64,000 nt of DNA, taken from the NCBI RefSeq assembly GCF_027571385.1, contig NZ_CP085636.1, positions 4,716,001 through 4,780,000 of the forward strand. The letters run 5' to 3'. Positions 37,939 to 46,665 of this stretch are shown one piece after another. The DNA comes from Shewanella sp. MTB7. Its GTDB lineage: Bacteria; Pseudomonadota; Gammaproteobacteria; Enterobacterales; Shewanellaceae. The notes beneath the pieces were generated by a model. The model was not told the origin of the DNA. It worked only from the letters and a program-made list of their open reading frames with translations, and did no database searches. The position numbers and the translations under genes are program-made. Within the stretch, counting starts at the first letter, position 1; each line of letters begins with the position of its first letter.

Positions 37939-38946
37939 TTAACTATTGGTTTCCAAATAGGCCAGGGTACACGTCTTCATCACGGCTTTGGCATCATCAT
38001 TGATGAAACTGGCTTCGATAGCATTAAGGGTAAATTGCGTCAGCTCCGCTTTAGTTAATGGTAATGCCTCAGCGACAGCATTAAAATTATCGGTCATATA
38101 GCCGCCAAAATAGGCGGGGTCGTCCGAGTTAATGGTGACACACAGACCATGACGCAAAAGCTGGGCAATATTGTGCTGATCCATGTTATCGAACACCTTA
38201 AGACGAGTATTTGACAGAGGGCAAACAGTCAGCGGCACACGGCTTTTCGCCAACAGCTCCATCAACACGGCGTCTTGAACACAGCTGACGCCATGATCGA
38301 CTCGGCTCACTTTTAGCATATCCAGTGCATCATGAATATTCTGCGCAGGCCCCTCTTCGCCGGCATGGGCCACGGTCAAAAAGCCATATTCCAACGCCCT
38401 TTCAAAAACCCGTTTAAACTTCTCTGGTGGATTTCCCTGCTCGGAAGAATCTAACCCTATGGCCACTATTTTATCTTTATGAGGTAGGGCTATCTCCAAT
38501 GTAGCAAAAGCAGCCTCCTCATCCAGATGACGCAGAAAGCACATAATCAACTGGCTGCTGATCCCAAGCTCACTTTCAGCTTGCAACAGCGCCATGTGGA
38601 TCCCCTTAACGACAGTGTCGAAACAGATCCCTCTATCAGTATGGGTTTGTGGGTCGAAGAAAATCTCCGTGTGCATCACATTGTCCTGCTGACAACGCAA
38701 GAGATATGCCCAAGTCAGGTCAAAAAAGTCCTGTTCATGAATAAGTACATTCGCACCTTGGTAGTAGATATCGAGAAATGATTGCAGATTATGAAAGTCG
38801 TAGGCAGCCCTAACGGCCTCTGGAGTATCGAAAGGAATTGCCACCTTATTACGGTGCGCCAATTCAAACATCAACTCAGGTTCTAGGGTTCCTTCAATAT
38901 GAAGATGTAATTCCACTTTGGGCAATTCTGAAATAAATGCTTTCAT
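37939..38946 (-). CDS. Adenine deaminase of the adenosine deaminase superfamily
   Basis: Predicted to convert adenine to hypoxanthine. The 335-residue form starts at ATG 38946; a TTG two codons earlier is an alternative. Zinc and catalytic residues are visible: H14 and H16 (ELHLHIEGT), H194 and E197 (VAHAGEEGP), H218 (VDHGV), D275-D276 (INSDDPAYFGG). HIEGTLEPELMFELAHRN and the FFDPQTHTDRG segment fit the bacterial adenine deaminase subgroup (as in Pseudomonas PA0148) rather than true adenosine deaminase, though such genes are often labelled add. It fits purine salvage with the NCS2 permease at 2.8-4.1 kb. Confidence 0.85.
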   Translation of the reverse strand: MKAFISELPKVELHLHIEGTLEPELMFELAHRNKVAIPFDTPEAVRAAYDFHNLQSFLDIYYQGANVLIHEQDFFDLTWAYLLRCQQDNVMHTEIFFDPQTHTDRGICFDTVVKGIHMALLQAESELGISSQLIMCFLRHLDEEAAFATLEIALPHKDKIVAIGLDSSEQGNPPEKFKRVFERALEYGFLTVAHAGEEGPAQNIHDALDMLKVSRVDHGVSCVQDAVLMELLAKSRVPLTVCPLSNTRLKVFDNMDQHNIAQLLRHGLCVTINSDDPAYFGGYMTDNFNAVAEALPLTKAELTQFTLNAIEASFINDDAKAVMKTCTLAYLETNS

Positions 38947-39065
38947 AGTCAACCTATTACATGATTACATGAGACATCAACCTTATCACACCTTGTTATT
39001 ATTCAAAAAGTTAACTTTGCTTGCCATATCTCAATTTTTAAATATCACTTATAACAGAATACAGA

Positions 39066-39926
39066 TTAATCTCGCTCTCGAGTCTGGGGTGGGGAGAACA
39101 AGCGACGCCATCTCTCGCCTATTGTTAACCCTGACGCAAATGCTTCACTCAACATATCTCGCCACTCTCTAAAGGTCACCACCAAGGGATTAAAACTGTT
39201 GACAGGTTTAGTGATCCCATACTCGACAGTCTCCTCCTCTTTGGCATAGGTACCAAACATCTTGTCCCAAATAATCAGCACGCCAGCATAGTTCCTATCG
39301 ATATATTGCGGATTTCGTCCATGATGAACTCTGTGATGGGACGGAGTGTTAAAGATTAACTCTAAGGGACCCAATGATCTGACCGCCTGTGTATGAACAA
39401 AAAATTGCAAACCAAGATTGAGCAAGACAACGAATACCACCCAATTAGGATCAAAACCCAGTACCACTAAAGGAAGCCAAAATAGCCACATCCCTGCGAG
39501 GGGATACATAAGGGATTGACGAAACGCCGTGCTAAAGTTCATGGTTTCTGAACTATGGTGAGCCACATGAGCCGCCCACATCCAACGGATCCGATGGCTA
39601 GCTCGATGGAACCAGTAATAACAGAAATCCTGTGCGACCATGAGCAATATGAAGCTAAAAATCCCCATCTGAATATCAAAAAGACGCCAACCAAAAAAAA
39701 ACAGATAGAGTTTTGCTATCAGCAAGCCCGTGAGGATATCAGTCCCTTGATGCAACCCAGCAAGGGACAGGTTACACAGGACTTCTGGCAAGCGATATTT
39801 TGCATTGGCGGGTAACTTATTACGCCTGTCTCCCAGATACCACTCCAGTAAAATGCAGATGAAAAAGAGTGGCGCTAACCCTAGGAGTAATAACTCTGGG
39901 TGAGCGATAAGCGCATTGAAATCCAT
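39066..39926 (-). CDS. Fatty acid hydroxylase/sterol desaturase family membrane protein
   Basis: Integral-membrane di-iron oxygenase family, 286 residues with about five helices. The histidine clusters that bind iron are intact: H107 and H111 (HRASH), H120, H123 and H124 (HVAHHSSE), H178, and H197, H198, H201 and H202 (HHRVHHG). Substrate is unknown; relatives act on sterols, fatty acids, alkylglycerols or carotenoids. A ~50-bp gap separates it from the DUF2804 gene upstream on the same strand, and they may be co-transcribed. Confidence 0.87.
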   Translation of the reverse strand: MDFNALIAHPELLLLGLAPLFFICILLEWYLGDRRNKLPANAKYRLPEVLCNLSLAGLHQGTDILTGLLIAKLYLFFFGWRLFDIQMGIFSFILLMVAQDFCYYWFHRASHRIRWMWAAHVAHHSSETMNFSTAFRQSLMYPLAGMWLFWLPLVVLGFDPNWVVFVVLLNLGLQFFVHTQAVRSLGPLELIFNTPSHHRVHHGRNPQYIDRNYAGVLIIWDKMFGTYAKEEETVEYGITKPVNSFNPLVVTFREWRDMLSEAFASGLTIGERWRRLFSPPQTRERD

Positions 39927-39979
39927 ATCATAATCCTAATCTAAATTTTATTATTATTGTCCAGATATGTCGATATCTA

Positions 39980-41074
39980 TCACCAGCGTGCGAAGTGATC
40001 TTCTGTTAACCCCAATACTTTGTCTAGGGTATGCTTAGTGCCTGAATTGTCGATGATATAACCTGAGTAGTAACCGATATACTGCCTAAAATTACTTTTT
40101 AGCAAGAGTAAATTTAGCTTTTCTTGACGGCAGTTCTGTGACTTAAAAGAGAGCTCGATCTGACCGTTATCAGAATATATTCGCCATAACTCCCCCTGCT
40201 TACTTCCCTGTTTATCTCCTCTAAATCTGGCAAAGTCAAAATGCACAGATCCTAGCAAATGCCGCTCGCCATTAACCCAAAATACGTTTTCGTTGCAGCC
40301 TGTTTCATTGACCCCTGCGGCTAAGTTTAATCCGATTACCCCTTTGTCACTGTGCGCATTAATACAAGCCCAACGCCAGCTAGTTTCGCGGCGCATATAA
40401 CCTGCAGAGAAATCATAACTGCCCAGTACTTGATTCAAAGGTTGAGGTTCATCATTTATCGTTAACTGACCTTGTGGTTTTAGCCCGTTATGCTTTTGGG
40501 TATAGGTCCAGCCGCTATAACCTGTTGGATTACACATGGCCATGGGCAAACTGAGTGCTGGTGGCAGCAAAGTCAATTCAGCTTTAATGTTTGATGTATC
40601 GATAGATAAAGACCAGATACCTTGGACTAGATTAAAAGCCACGGCTCCCTTGCGCCCAACAATTCTAGCAGTTCCATCCATCGGGGATGGCGCTAAGCTG
40701 TAACCCAAACTGGGAGGTTTAAGCCAACTAGTCTCAATAAGCTTGTTCTTACTGATATCGAAAAGGTAACAAAATGCACTGCCAACATAACGAATATCGG
40801 CAATCGCTACGCCAATAATGTAGTGCGGTGTCACTAAGCTGACAAACTGAAACTGTTTATAGTGAAAATAACGACTCAGAACCGAGGCGGGTCTATCCAT
40901 CTCATTAACGTAATTAAACAACTCAAGCCCAAGCGAGGCCACTGGCCCATCAAAATAACCAAAGCTTGGTACTCCTCTTTCCGAGATAAGACTCGAGGGA
41001 GCAGGCCTACTCTCTATGTGCATAGGGGAAAACTCATTCACGCCCATCTCCAGATTAAATTCAATGTTGAACAT
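39980..41074 (-). CDS. DUF2804 family protein
   Basis: A 364-residue protein of the DUF2804 family, which has no established function. No signal peptide or membrane segment is seen. Recognisable parts are DGPVASLGLELFNY near the N-terminus, TQKHNGLKPQGQL and YDFSAGYMRRETSWRWA in the middle and WRIYSDNGQIELSF near the end; the beta-rich pattern suggests a lipocalin- or AttH-like fold. The start is uncertain: ATG at 41074 is used, with another ATG ten codons in. Immediately upstream of a membrane lipid-type hydroxylase gene, which hints at a link to lipids, but that is inference. Confidence 0.78.
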   Translation of the reverse strand: MFNIEFNLEMGVNEFSPMHIESRPAPSSLISERGVPSFGYFDGPVASLGLELFNYVNEMDRPASVLSRYFHYKQFQFVSLVTPHYIIGVAIADIRYVGSAFCYLFDISKNKLIETSWLKPPSLGYSLAPSPMDGTARIVGRKGAVAFNLVQGIWSLSIDTSNIKAELTLLPPALSLPMAMCNPTGYSGWTYTQKHNGLKPQGQLTINDEPQPLNQVLGSYDFSAGYMRRETSWRWACINAHSDKGVIGLNLAAGVNETGCNENVFWVNGERHLLGSVHFDFARFRGDKQGSKQGELWRIYSDNGQIELSFKSQNCRQEKLNLLLLKSNFRQYIGYYSGYIIDNSGTKHTLDKVLGLTEDHFARW

Positions 41075-41216
41075 TTACTCTAACCTGATGTTAACAAAGT
41101 TCAAAGCCTCTTAACGACTACCAATAGTCTCGGGGCAAGGAACAATGGCATCCAAAAGCATTTCTGGTATGCTGATACCATTCAGTTTTGTTCATTTAAA
41201 TTAAGATAAAACCATC

Positions 41217-41783
41217 ATGAAACGTTTATTTATTTCGCTAACTGCCGCGATTGCTCTATCGGGTTGTGCTTCTCAGATGCCGAGTCATATCGCGCTCAAT
41301 CCTCAAGTCCCAAACATCGAATCCCAGCTACAATTGCCTGAACAACTAGCCATAGAGACCATAGATACTCGTTCGGCTAACTTTATTGTTCGATTCAATA
41401 ATGACGACCAAGCAGCCAAGCTGATCAGCCCTTCTGAGGCCCCAAGAAAGCAATTGGATGACGTATTTCGTGAAGGATTTACTAAAGCCGGTTATCAAAT
41501 AGATCCCAGCTCAACAAAACAGATCCAGCTCCAAATAGAGCAGTTACTAACCGATGTAGACACGGGCACATTCAACTACGAAGCCAACAGCAATATCATT
41601 ATTAATATCATCGCAAAAAATGATAATCACACACTGACAAAGCGCTACACGGCCAAAAATACAGTAACGGGGCCATTCAGTGCCGATTTTGCCACTCTAG
41701 AGCTCGCCATCAATAAGCTACTCGATGAGCTAAGCAAAAAAATAATAACCGATCCTGAGTTAAATGAATTTTTGCAGCAGTGA
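41217..41783 (+). CDS. YajG family lipoprotein
   Basis: A 188-residue lipoprotein precursor with lipobox ALSGC (cysteine at 17). The mature part has the YajG pattern, NPQVP at the start, FREGFTKAGYQI in the middle and a C-terminal helix LELAINKLLDELSKKI. In E. coli yajG lies next to ampG; here it is followed by a cyclophilin, a small conserved gene and ampG, so the neighbourhood is kept. Outer-membrane location is likely (Ser at +2 is a guess-level signal). Function is unknown. Confidence 0.85.
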   Translation: MKRLFISLTAAIALSGCASQMPSHIALNPQVPNIESQLQLPEQLAIETIDTRSANFIVRFNNDDQAAKLISPSEAPRKQLDDVFREGFTKAGYQIDPSSTKQIQLQIEQLLTDVDTGTFNYEANSNIIINIIAKNDNHTLTKRYTAKNTVTGPFSADFATLELAINKLLDELSKKIITDPELNEFLQQ

Positions 41784-41832
41784 TAATCCATTAGTTAACG
41801 CCCACTAACAGAAGCAATAACAAGGAAGCCTT

Positions 41833-42417
41833 ATGTTCCGTTTATTTAACGCCCTAATTTTATTGTGTCTAAGCCAAGCTGCGCTGGCTATCGACATTCA
41901 ACCCAATACTCTCTACCCACAAGTGCAACTCGATACGAGTATGGGCAAGATAGTGGTTGAGCTCGACAGAACTCGAGCACCGATCACCGTCGATAACTTT
42001 CTCACCTACGTCGTTAATGGCCACTATGATAATACGCTTTTTCACCGTGTTATTGCCGAGTTTGTCGTGCAAGGTGGCGGTTTAGATCTTAAACAAGAAG
42101 AGAGACCTGTTGCCTCCCCTATTGTCAACGAATCAGGTAATGGATTATCAAATACCTTTGGTACTATTGCCATGGCAAGAGATCAGAACCCTCACTCAGC
42201 CACCAGCCAGTTTTACTTTAATGTTGGCGAGAATGACAGATTGGACCCATCATCCAGACGTTGGGGCTATGCTGTATTTGGTGAAGTAGTTGAAGGTGCT
42301 GAGATTATTCAAGCAATGTCGAATGTAAAGACTGAACAAAATTTGAAACTTCAATGGCCAGACTTTCCTATAAAAGACATTATCTTAGAGAAGGCAACTT
42401 TGCTGCCGAGAAAATAA
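41833..42417 (+). CDS. ppiA: Periplasmic cyclophilin-type peptidyl-prolyl isomerase
   Basis: Catalyses cis-trans isomerisation of prolyl bonds in the periplasm. The 194-residue precursor has a signal peptide ending AALAI-D. Active-site stretches are TLFHRVIAEFVVQGGG (with the catalytic Arg), GTIAMARDQNPHSATSQFYF and GYAVFGEVVEG. Secretion distinguishes it from cytosolic PpiB. AAGGA lies seven bases before the ATG; it follows yajG by 49 bp and is probably in the same transcript. Confidence 0.88.
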   Translation: MFRLFNALILLCLSQAALAIDIQPNTLYPQVQLDTSMGKIVVELDRTRAPITVDNFLTYVVNGHYDNTLFHRVIAEFVVQGGGLDLKQEERPVASPIVNESGNGLSNTFGTIAMARDQNPHSATSQFYFNVGENDRLDPSSRRWGYAVFGEVVEGAEIIQAMSNVKTEQNLKLQWPDFPIKDIILEKATLLPRK

Positions 42418-42507
42418 CTCTTCCATTACTCATTATTATTCACAAATAGTCAGCAATTACGTCTCATTTGCATCTATACTCAATGAGCACTAATAAGGAG
42501 GCGACCG

Positions 42508-42837
42508 ATGACACCTAATGAGTTCATCGATAATAAAGCGCCCCAGCTGGCCCAATATGGAAAAGCGTTTCTGAGTAATCAGCTCGATTTTAATGAGGTA
42601 CAGCTATATTTATGGGACACCCTAGAAGAGTGGCAACAGTTCAATCATCAGGGTGACGCGCAAACGGATGTAGAGCGAGTTTTTTGGCACCTTTTACATG
42701 CCTTTGACCGATGGCCCGACTGGATGATCCGCGGCAATCAATATCTACGTAAACAGATAGATGAATGTTGTGATTTTCTCAGTATCGGGGGGCAAATACC
42801 TAGAGGATGTATAGGTAATAGACCCAGCTTCGAGTAA
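42508..42837 (+). CDS. Conserved hypothetical protein, 109 residues
   Basis: A soluble acidic protein with a very good ribosome site (AAGGAGG). Tryptophan-rich segments LYLWDTLEEWQQF and VFWHLLHAFDRWPDWMI suggest a compact helical fold; the C-terminus has two adjacent cysteines (DECCDFL) and ends PRGCIGNRPSFE. It lies between the cyclophilin and ampG, with a strong terminator after it. I do not recognise a domain with known function. Confidence 0.75.
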   Translation: MTPNEFIDNKAPQLAQYGKAFLSNQLDFNEVQLYLWDTLEEWQQFNHQGDAQTDVERVFWHLLHAFDRWPDWMIRGNQYLRKQIDECCDFLSIGGQIPRGCIGNRPSFE

Positions 42838-42848
42838 GTTAAAAAAAC

Positions 42849-42877
42849 AAAACCCAGACAACTTGTCTGGGTTTTTT
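42849..42877. terminator. Strong terminator
   Basis: AACCCAGACAA/TTGTCTGGGTT-type stem of about 12 bp with A run before and T run after; ends the yajG-ppiA-hypothetical transcript. Confidence 0.9.
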
Positions 42878-42976
42878 ATATTAAAAGTGTTTAATTGCGG
42901 CTGGTAACACTTTTTACCTTGAACCAAATTACGCCCCCCCTTAAGCTAGTCCTAATAACAACTTAGAACCTCTTTT

Positions 42977-44389
42977 ATGTCTTTAACAGCAAACTCATCG
43001 CTTTCTCGCTTCAAAGATGCGCTCTCCATTTATTGCCATAAACGAGTTTTAGTCCTATTACTACTTGGCTTCTCAGCAGGCCTTCCTTTGATGCTGGTCT
43101 TCTCTACTCTCTCCTTTTGGCTTAGAGAGGCCGGAATCGACAGAACAGCCATAGGTTACTTTAGTTGGATAGCCCTCGCTTATGGCTTCAAATGGGCATG
43201 GTCTCCCTTAGTTGATAGGCTTTCATTGCCAATATTAACCCGTCTGTTAGGCCGCCGCCGAGGCTGGATGTTATTTGCACAAATACTGTTAGTAGCAGCT
43301 ATCGTAGGCATGTCATTTAGCGATCCCGTTAAAGATTTGCAACGACTCGCTCTCTTTGCACTGATGGTCGCATTTGCCTCGGCCACCCAAGATATTGTCA
43401 TCGATGCCTTTCGTATTGAATCTGCTCCAGAAAAGATGCAGGCCGCCCTCGCTGCCGCGTATCAAGTCGGTTATCGCAGCGCCATGATTGTGGCCACAGC
43501 AGGCGCCCTGACCATTGCCGCTTGGATAGAGCCGAGTAGTGATGCATATAATCTCATGGCTTGGCAAACCGCCTATCTGATCATGGCAGGCCTGATGTCG
43601 GTGGGGATTCTTACCACCCTTTTTAGCAAAGAGCCTGAAGTTGAAATGAAACTTGCTGATGAACAAGAACAGCAAATTAGAAAAGAATTTAACCAGCGTT
43701 ATCCTAAAGTAGTTGCTAGTACCTTATCTTGGTTTTACACCGCCAGTGTTTTACCTTTTTTAGACTTCTTTAAACGTTATGGTCGCAATGCAATCCTTAT
43801 TTTACTGCTGATCTCATGCTACCGAATATCAGATATAGTGATGGGAATTATGGCCAATGTTTTTTATGTGGACATGGGTTTTGCTAAAGATGAAATTGCC
43901 GCAATAAGTAAAATATACGGTCTAATAATGACCTTAGTCGGTGCAGGATTCGGGGGGATATTGCTGGCACGTTACGGCACCATGAAGATCCTATTTCTGG
44001 GTGCCTTGCTGGTTGCGGTGACTAACTTGCTCTTCGCCTATCAGGCCGTGATCGGTTATGACATCCCTCTACTCACCGTTATCATCTCTATCGATAACTT
44101 TAGTGCAGGTATAGCAACCGCAGCCTTTATTGCCTATTTGTCCAGCTTAACCAGTACAGGCTACAGTGCGACTCAATATGCCCTGTTATCTTCAATAATG
44201 TTGCTATTTCCCAAATTCATTGCCGGTTTCTCCGGCGCCTATGTTGATGCTTTCGGTTACATCAACTTCTTTATTACCGCCAGCGTGATCGGTTTTCCCG
44301 TATTATTCCTTGTCTATATTGTCGACAAACGCACTCGTCATCATGATGTTCTAAATAAGGTTAATGATAATAGAGACACATCCGACTAA
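42977..44389 (+). CDS. ampG: AmpG-type muropeptide permease (MFS)
   Basis: Inner-membrane importer of anhydro-muropeptides for cell-wall recycling. The 470-residue protein has about 12-14 helices and the AmpG pattern: LGFSAGLPLMLVFSTLSFWL at the start, SWIALAYGFKWAWSPLVDRL, RRRGWM and SATQDIVIDAFRIE. The neighbourhood with yajG and a cyclophilin supports the assignment. It has its own promoter region after the preceding terminator and ends at a bidirectional terminator. Confidence 0.92.
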   Translation: MSLTANSSLSRFKDALSIYCHKRVLVLLLLGFSAGLPLMLVFSTLSFWLREAGIDRTAIGYFSWIALAYGFKWAWSPLVDRLSLPILTRLLGRRRGWMLFAQILLVAAIVGMSFSDPVKDLQRLALFALMVAFASATQDIVIDAFRIESAPEKMQAALAAAYQVGYRSAMIVATAGALTIAAWIEPSSDAYNLMAWQTAYLIMAGLMSVGILTTLFSKEPEVEMKLADEQEQQIRKEFNQRYPKVVASTLSWFYTASVLPFLDFFKRYGRNAILILLLISCYRISDIVMGIMANVFYVDMGFAKDEIAAISKIYGLIMTLVGAGFGGILLARYGTMKILFLGALLVAVTNLLFAYQAVIGYDIPLLTVIISIDNFSAGIATAAFIAYLSSLTSTGYSATQYALLSSIMLLFPKFIAGFSGAYVDAFGYINFFITASVIGFPVLFLVYIVDKRTRHHDVLNKVNDNRDTSD

Positions 44390-44420
44390 AGCTTCTATGA
44401 CTAAGACTTAGCTCTTACTA

Positions 44421-44457
44421 AAAAGAGGTTTAAAGCACTATTCTTTAAACCTCTTTT
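44421..44457. terminator. Bidirectional terminator between ampG and yajQ
   Basis: AAAAGAGGTTTAAAG pairs with CTTTAAACCTCTTTT over 15 bp around a 7-base loop; A and T runs on either side serve both convergent genes. Confidence 0.9.
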
Positions 44458-44481
44458 ATCTTAATTTTTCACAAAAAAAAA

Positions 44482-44967
44482 TTAATCTCGGAAATTATTA
44501 AACTGAAATGGCTGATCTAGACCTGATTCACGTGCTAATGCCATTACCGCTTGCAGATCATCACGCTTCTTGCCTGTGATACGAACAGAATCGCCCTGAA
44601 TTGAAGACTGTACCTTTAACTTACTGTCTTTAATCATCTTAACTAATTTCTTAGCAGTAAGAACTTCAATGCCTTCTTTAAAGCGAACTTTCAATGAGAA
44701 TGTCTTACCACTGTGCACTGATTTATCGTCGACATCCATAGAGGCCGGATCAACATTACGCTTGCTCAGTTGCATACGTAAAATATCCACCAATTGTAGA
44801 CACTGAAAATCATCTTCTGCCGACAGCGTTACGATATGATCTTTATATTCGATACTCGCTTCTTTGCCGCGAAAATCAAAACGTGTTTTGAGCTCACGCA
44901 CTGAATTATCTACAGCGTTTCTTAGTTCAACTTCATCGACTTCTGAAACTATATCCATTGAAGGCAT
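44482..44967 (-). CDS. yajQ: YajQ family nucleotide-binding protein
   Basis: A 161-residue cytosolic protein with two ferredoxin-like domains. The family N-terminus [20 protein letters not shown] and the motifs [12 protein letters not shown] and [13 protein letters not shown] ([20 protein letters not shown]) are complete. Some YajQ proteins bind cyclic di-GMP and act as co-regulators; whether this one does is not evident from sequence. Confidence 0.94.
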   Translation of the reverse strand: MPSMDIVSEVDEVELRNAVDNSVRELKTRFDFRGKEASIEYKDHIVTLSAEDDFQCLQLVDILRMQLSKRNVDPASMDVDDKSVHSGKTFSLKVRFKEGIEVLTAKKLVKMIKDSKLKVQSSIQGDSVRITGKKRDDLQAVMALARESGLDQPFQFNNFRD

Positions 44968-45135
44968 TTCATGTGTCCTATACCTGTATTTATCGTGGCC
45001 GTAGTTTACCTCAGAAGTCTAATCGAGACTAGAAACGTGGTAGATAACATATACGATTAAATTTGTTATTTTTATAGGTGACAAGGAAGCAACATTTTCC
45101 TATGATGGCTCAAATGACCAAATGCGCCTGAACCA

Positions 45136-45513
45136 GTGATATCTAGACAAAATATTTTTAAGTTGGCTTTGCTCGTAACACTTATGGCGATCAGTTATCT
45201 GGTGTTTTCCCGACCCAACTACCCTTTTATGCTCCCTCAGACCATCCCCAACATGGATAAAATTGGCCATTTTGGTAGCTTTTTTTGCCTCTCTTATTTG
45301 ACTCATCTCGCCTTTAAACCCAAATGGTATCTGCTCGCGATAACGCTTGCTTGTTATGGTATTTTTATCGAATTAGTGCAATCGACATTGCCCTACCGCA
45401 GCGCTTCAATAGCCGACTTTGTTGCCGATATGCTTGGAGTTTTACTATTCTATTTTTGTCATTGGAGTTACCTACGATATATCAAGGCGTCTGGTATTTC
45501 TGAGCCCGAATAA
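45136..45513 (+). CDS. VanZ-like family membrane protein
   Basis: A 125-residue protein with about four membrane helices and the VanZ-family pattern NMDKIGHFGSFFCLSYLTHL followed by a conserved acidic turn IELVQSTLPYRSASIADFVA. The start is GTG 45136 with a poor ribosome site; no better in-frame start exists nearby. The stop lies 17 bases before the panE-like start, so they are likely co-transcribed. The role of the family outside glycopeptide resistance clusters is unknown. Confidence 0.8.
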   Translation: MISRQNIFKLALLVTLMAISYLVFSRPNYPFMLPQTIPNMDKIGHFGSFFCLSYLTHLAFKPKWYLLAITLACYGIFIELVQSTLPYRSASIADFVADMLGVLLFYFCHWSYLRYIKASGISEPE

Positions 45514-45529
45514 GTCAAGGAAACCCGTT

Positions 45530-46501
45530 ATGAGCAAAGACAAATTGACATCAACTTTGGCATCAGAATCAGAAATCGCAATCTTAGGTGCCGGAGCAAT
45601 AGGGCAACTCTTGTTCCATCAATTGATGGCGATAGGCTGCGCGCCCTACTTTATCACCAGAACGATAAATACAAGTAAGCAAACACTTACTTTTACCTCC
45701 TTAGAAAATCAAATATCCAGCTTATCTGCCCCATTTTGTTCCTCAGTAATTCAGCCAGGCGTTGATGACAAATTAGCTCACATAATGCAAGACACCCAAC
45801 TCATCATTGTCTGTGTAAAAGCTTATCAAGTTAATGAGGCCATCGACTCAATCCTCACTCGCCTTCCTAAGCACTGTCATATCCTATTGCTGCATAACGG
45901 GATGGGGCCACATCTTCAGGTGAAAAAGCGGCTATCTACTCATGGATTAAGTGTAGGAACAACTTCACAAGGTGCACTAAAGCTTGCCAATCTGCATATA
46001 CAGCAAACTGGTTGTGGCAGTTCTCAATTAGGACACGTTAGCGGGCCTCGACTCTCAAATAAACTTAAGCAGCGATTGCTTGATGCTATTCCACTGAGTC
46101 AATGGTGCGAACCTATTTTGCCTTTGCTTTGGCAAAAACTGGCTATCAATGCGGCTATCAACCCACTGACAGCGATAGAAGACTGTCGCAATGGCGCCTT
46201 AGTAGATATTCGCTATACGCCAATTATCAATCAGCTCATCTCAGAGCTGGTTATGGTTGCTAAAGCCGACGGGATTGAACTCGACGAGTTAGTACTTACC
46301 AACCGGGTGTATGAGGTGATTAAACTCACCGCTAACAACTTCTCTTCAATGCATCAAGATGTCGTGAACAAACGGCAGACTGAAGTGGGTTCGATTAATG
46401 GCTATATCATAGCGCGTGCACGAGTCCACGATATGGCCTGTAAAATCAATGAAGACCTATATAATCAAATCACCACAATTGAATCCATGTATCCGACCTA
46501 G
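45530..46501 (+). CDS. panE: 2-dehydropantoate 2-reductase (ApbA/PanE family)
   Basis: Predicted NADPH-dependent reduction of ketopantoate to pantoate in pantothenate/CoA synthesis. The ATG at 45530 gives 323 residues with the nucleotide-binding motif ILGAGAIGQLL near the N-terminus; the upstream part of the open frame overlaps the VanZ-like gene and is not used. The C-terminal domain has KLAINAAINPLTA (catalytic lysine) and SSMHQDVVNKRQTEVGSING. Some members of this family act on other 2-oxoacids, so the pathway is likely rather than certain. Confidence 0.87.
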   Translation: MSKDKLTSTLASESEIAILGAGAIGQLLFHQLMAIGCAPYFITRTINTSKQTLTFTSLENQISSLSAPFCSSVIQPGVDDKLAHIMQDTQLIIVCVKAYQVNEAIDSILTRLPKHCHILLLHNGMGPHLQVKKRLSTHGLSVGTTSQGALKLANLHIQQTGCGSSQLGHVSGPRLSNKLKQRLLDAIPLSQWCEPILPLLWQKLAINAAINPLTAIEDCRNGALVDIRYTPIINQLISELVMVAKADGIELDELVLTNRVYEVIKLTANNFSSMHQDVVNKRQTEVGSINGYIIARARVHDMACKINEDLYNQITTIESMYPT

Positions 46502-46665
46502 GTCCTTTCAACCTAATTATTCCGCTAAATTTAACTTAACGCAAAAACAGCAGCGAAATAACACATGCAACACCTGCTCAACAAAATAGCTTGAAAAATA
46601 AACGTCAGACGGCATACTCATATCTAACTACTGTGTTAAAAAATAATTAGATAAAAGTAGAACTT

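Noticed and set aside
43313..43675. 120-codon minus-strand ORF within ampG
   Set aside because: Antisense shadow of ampG without independent support.
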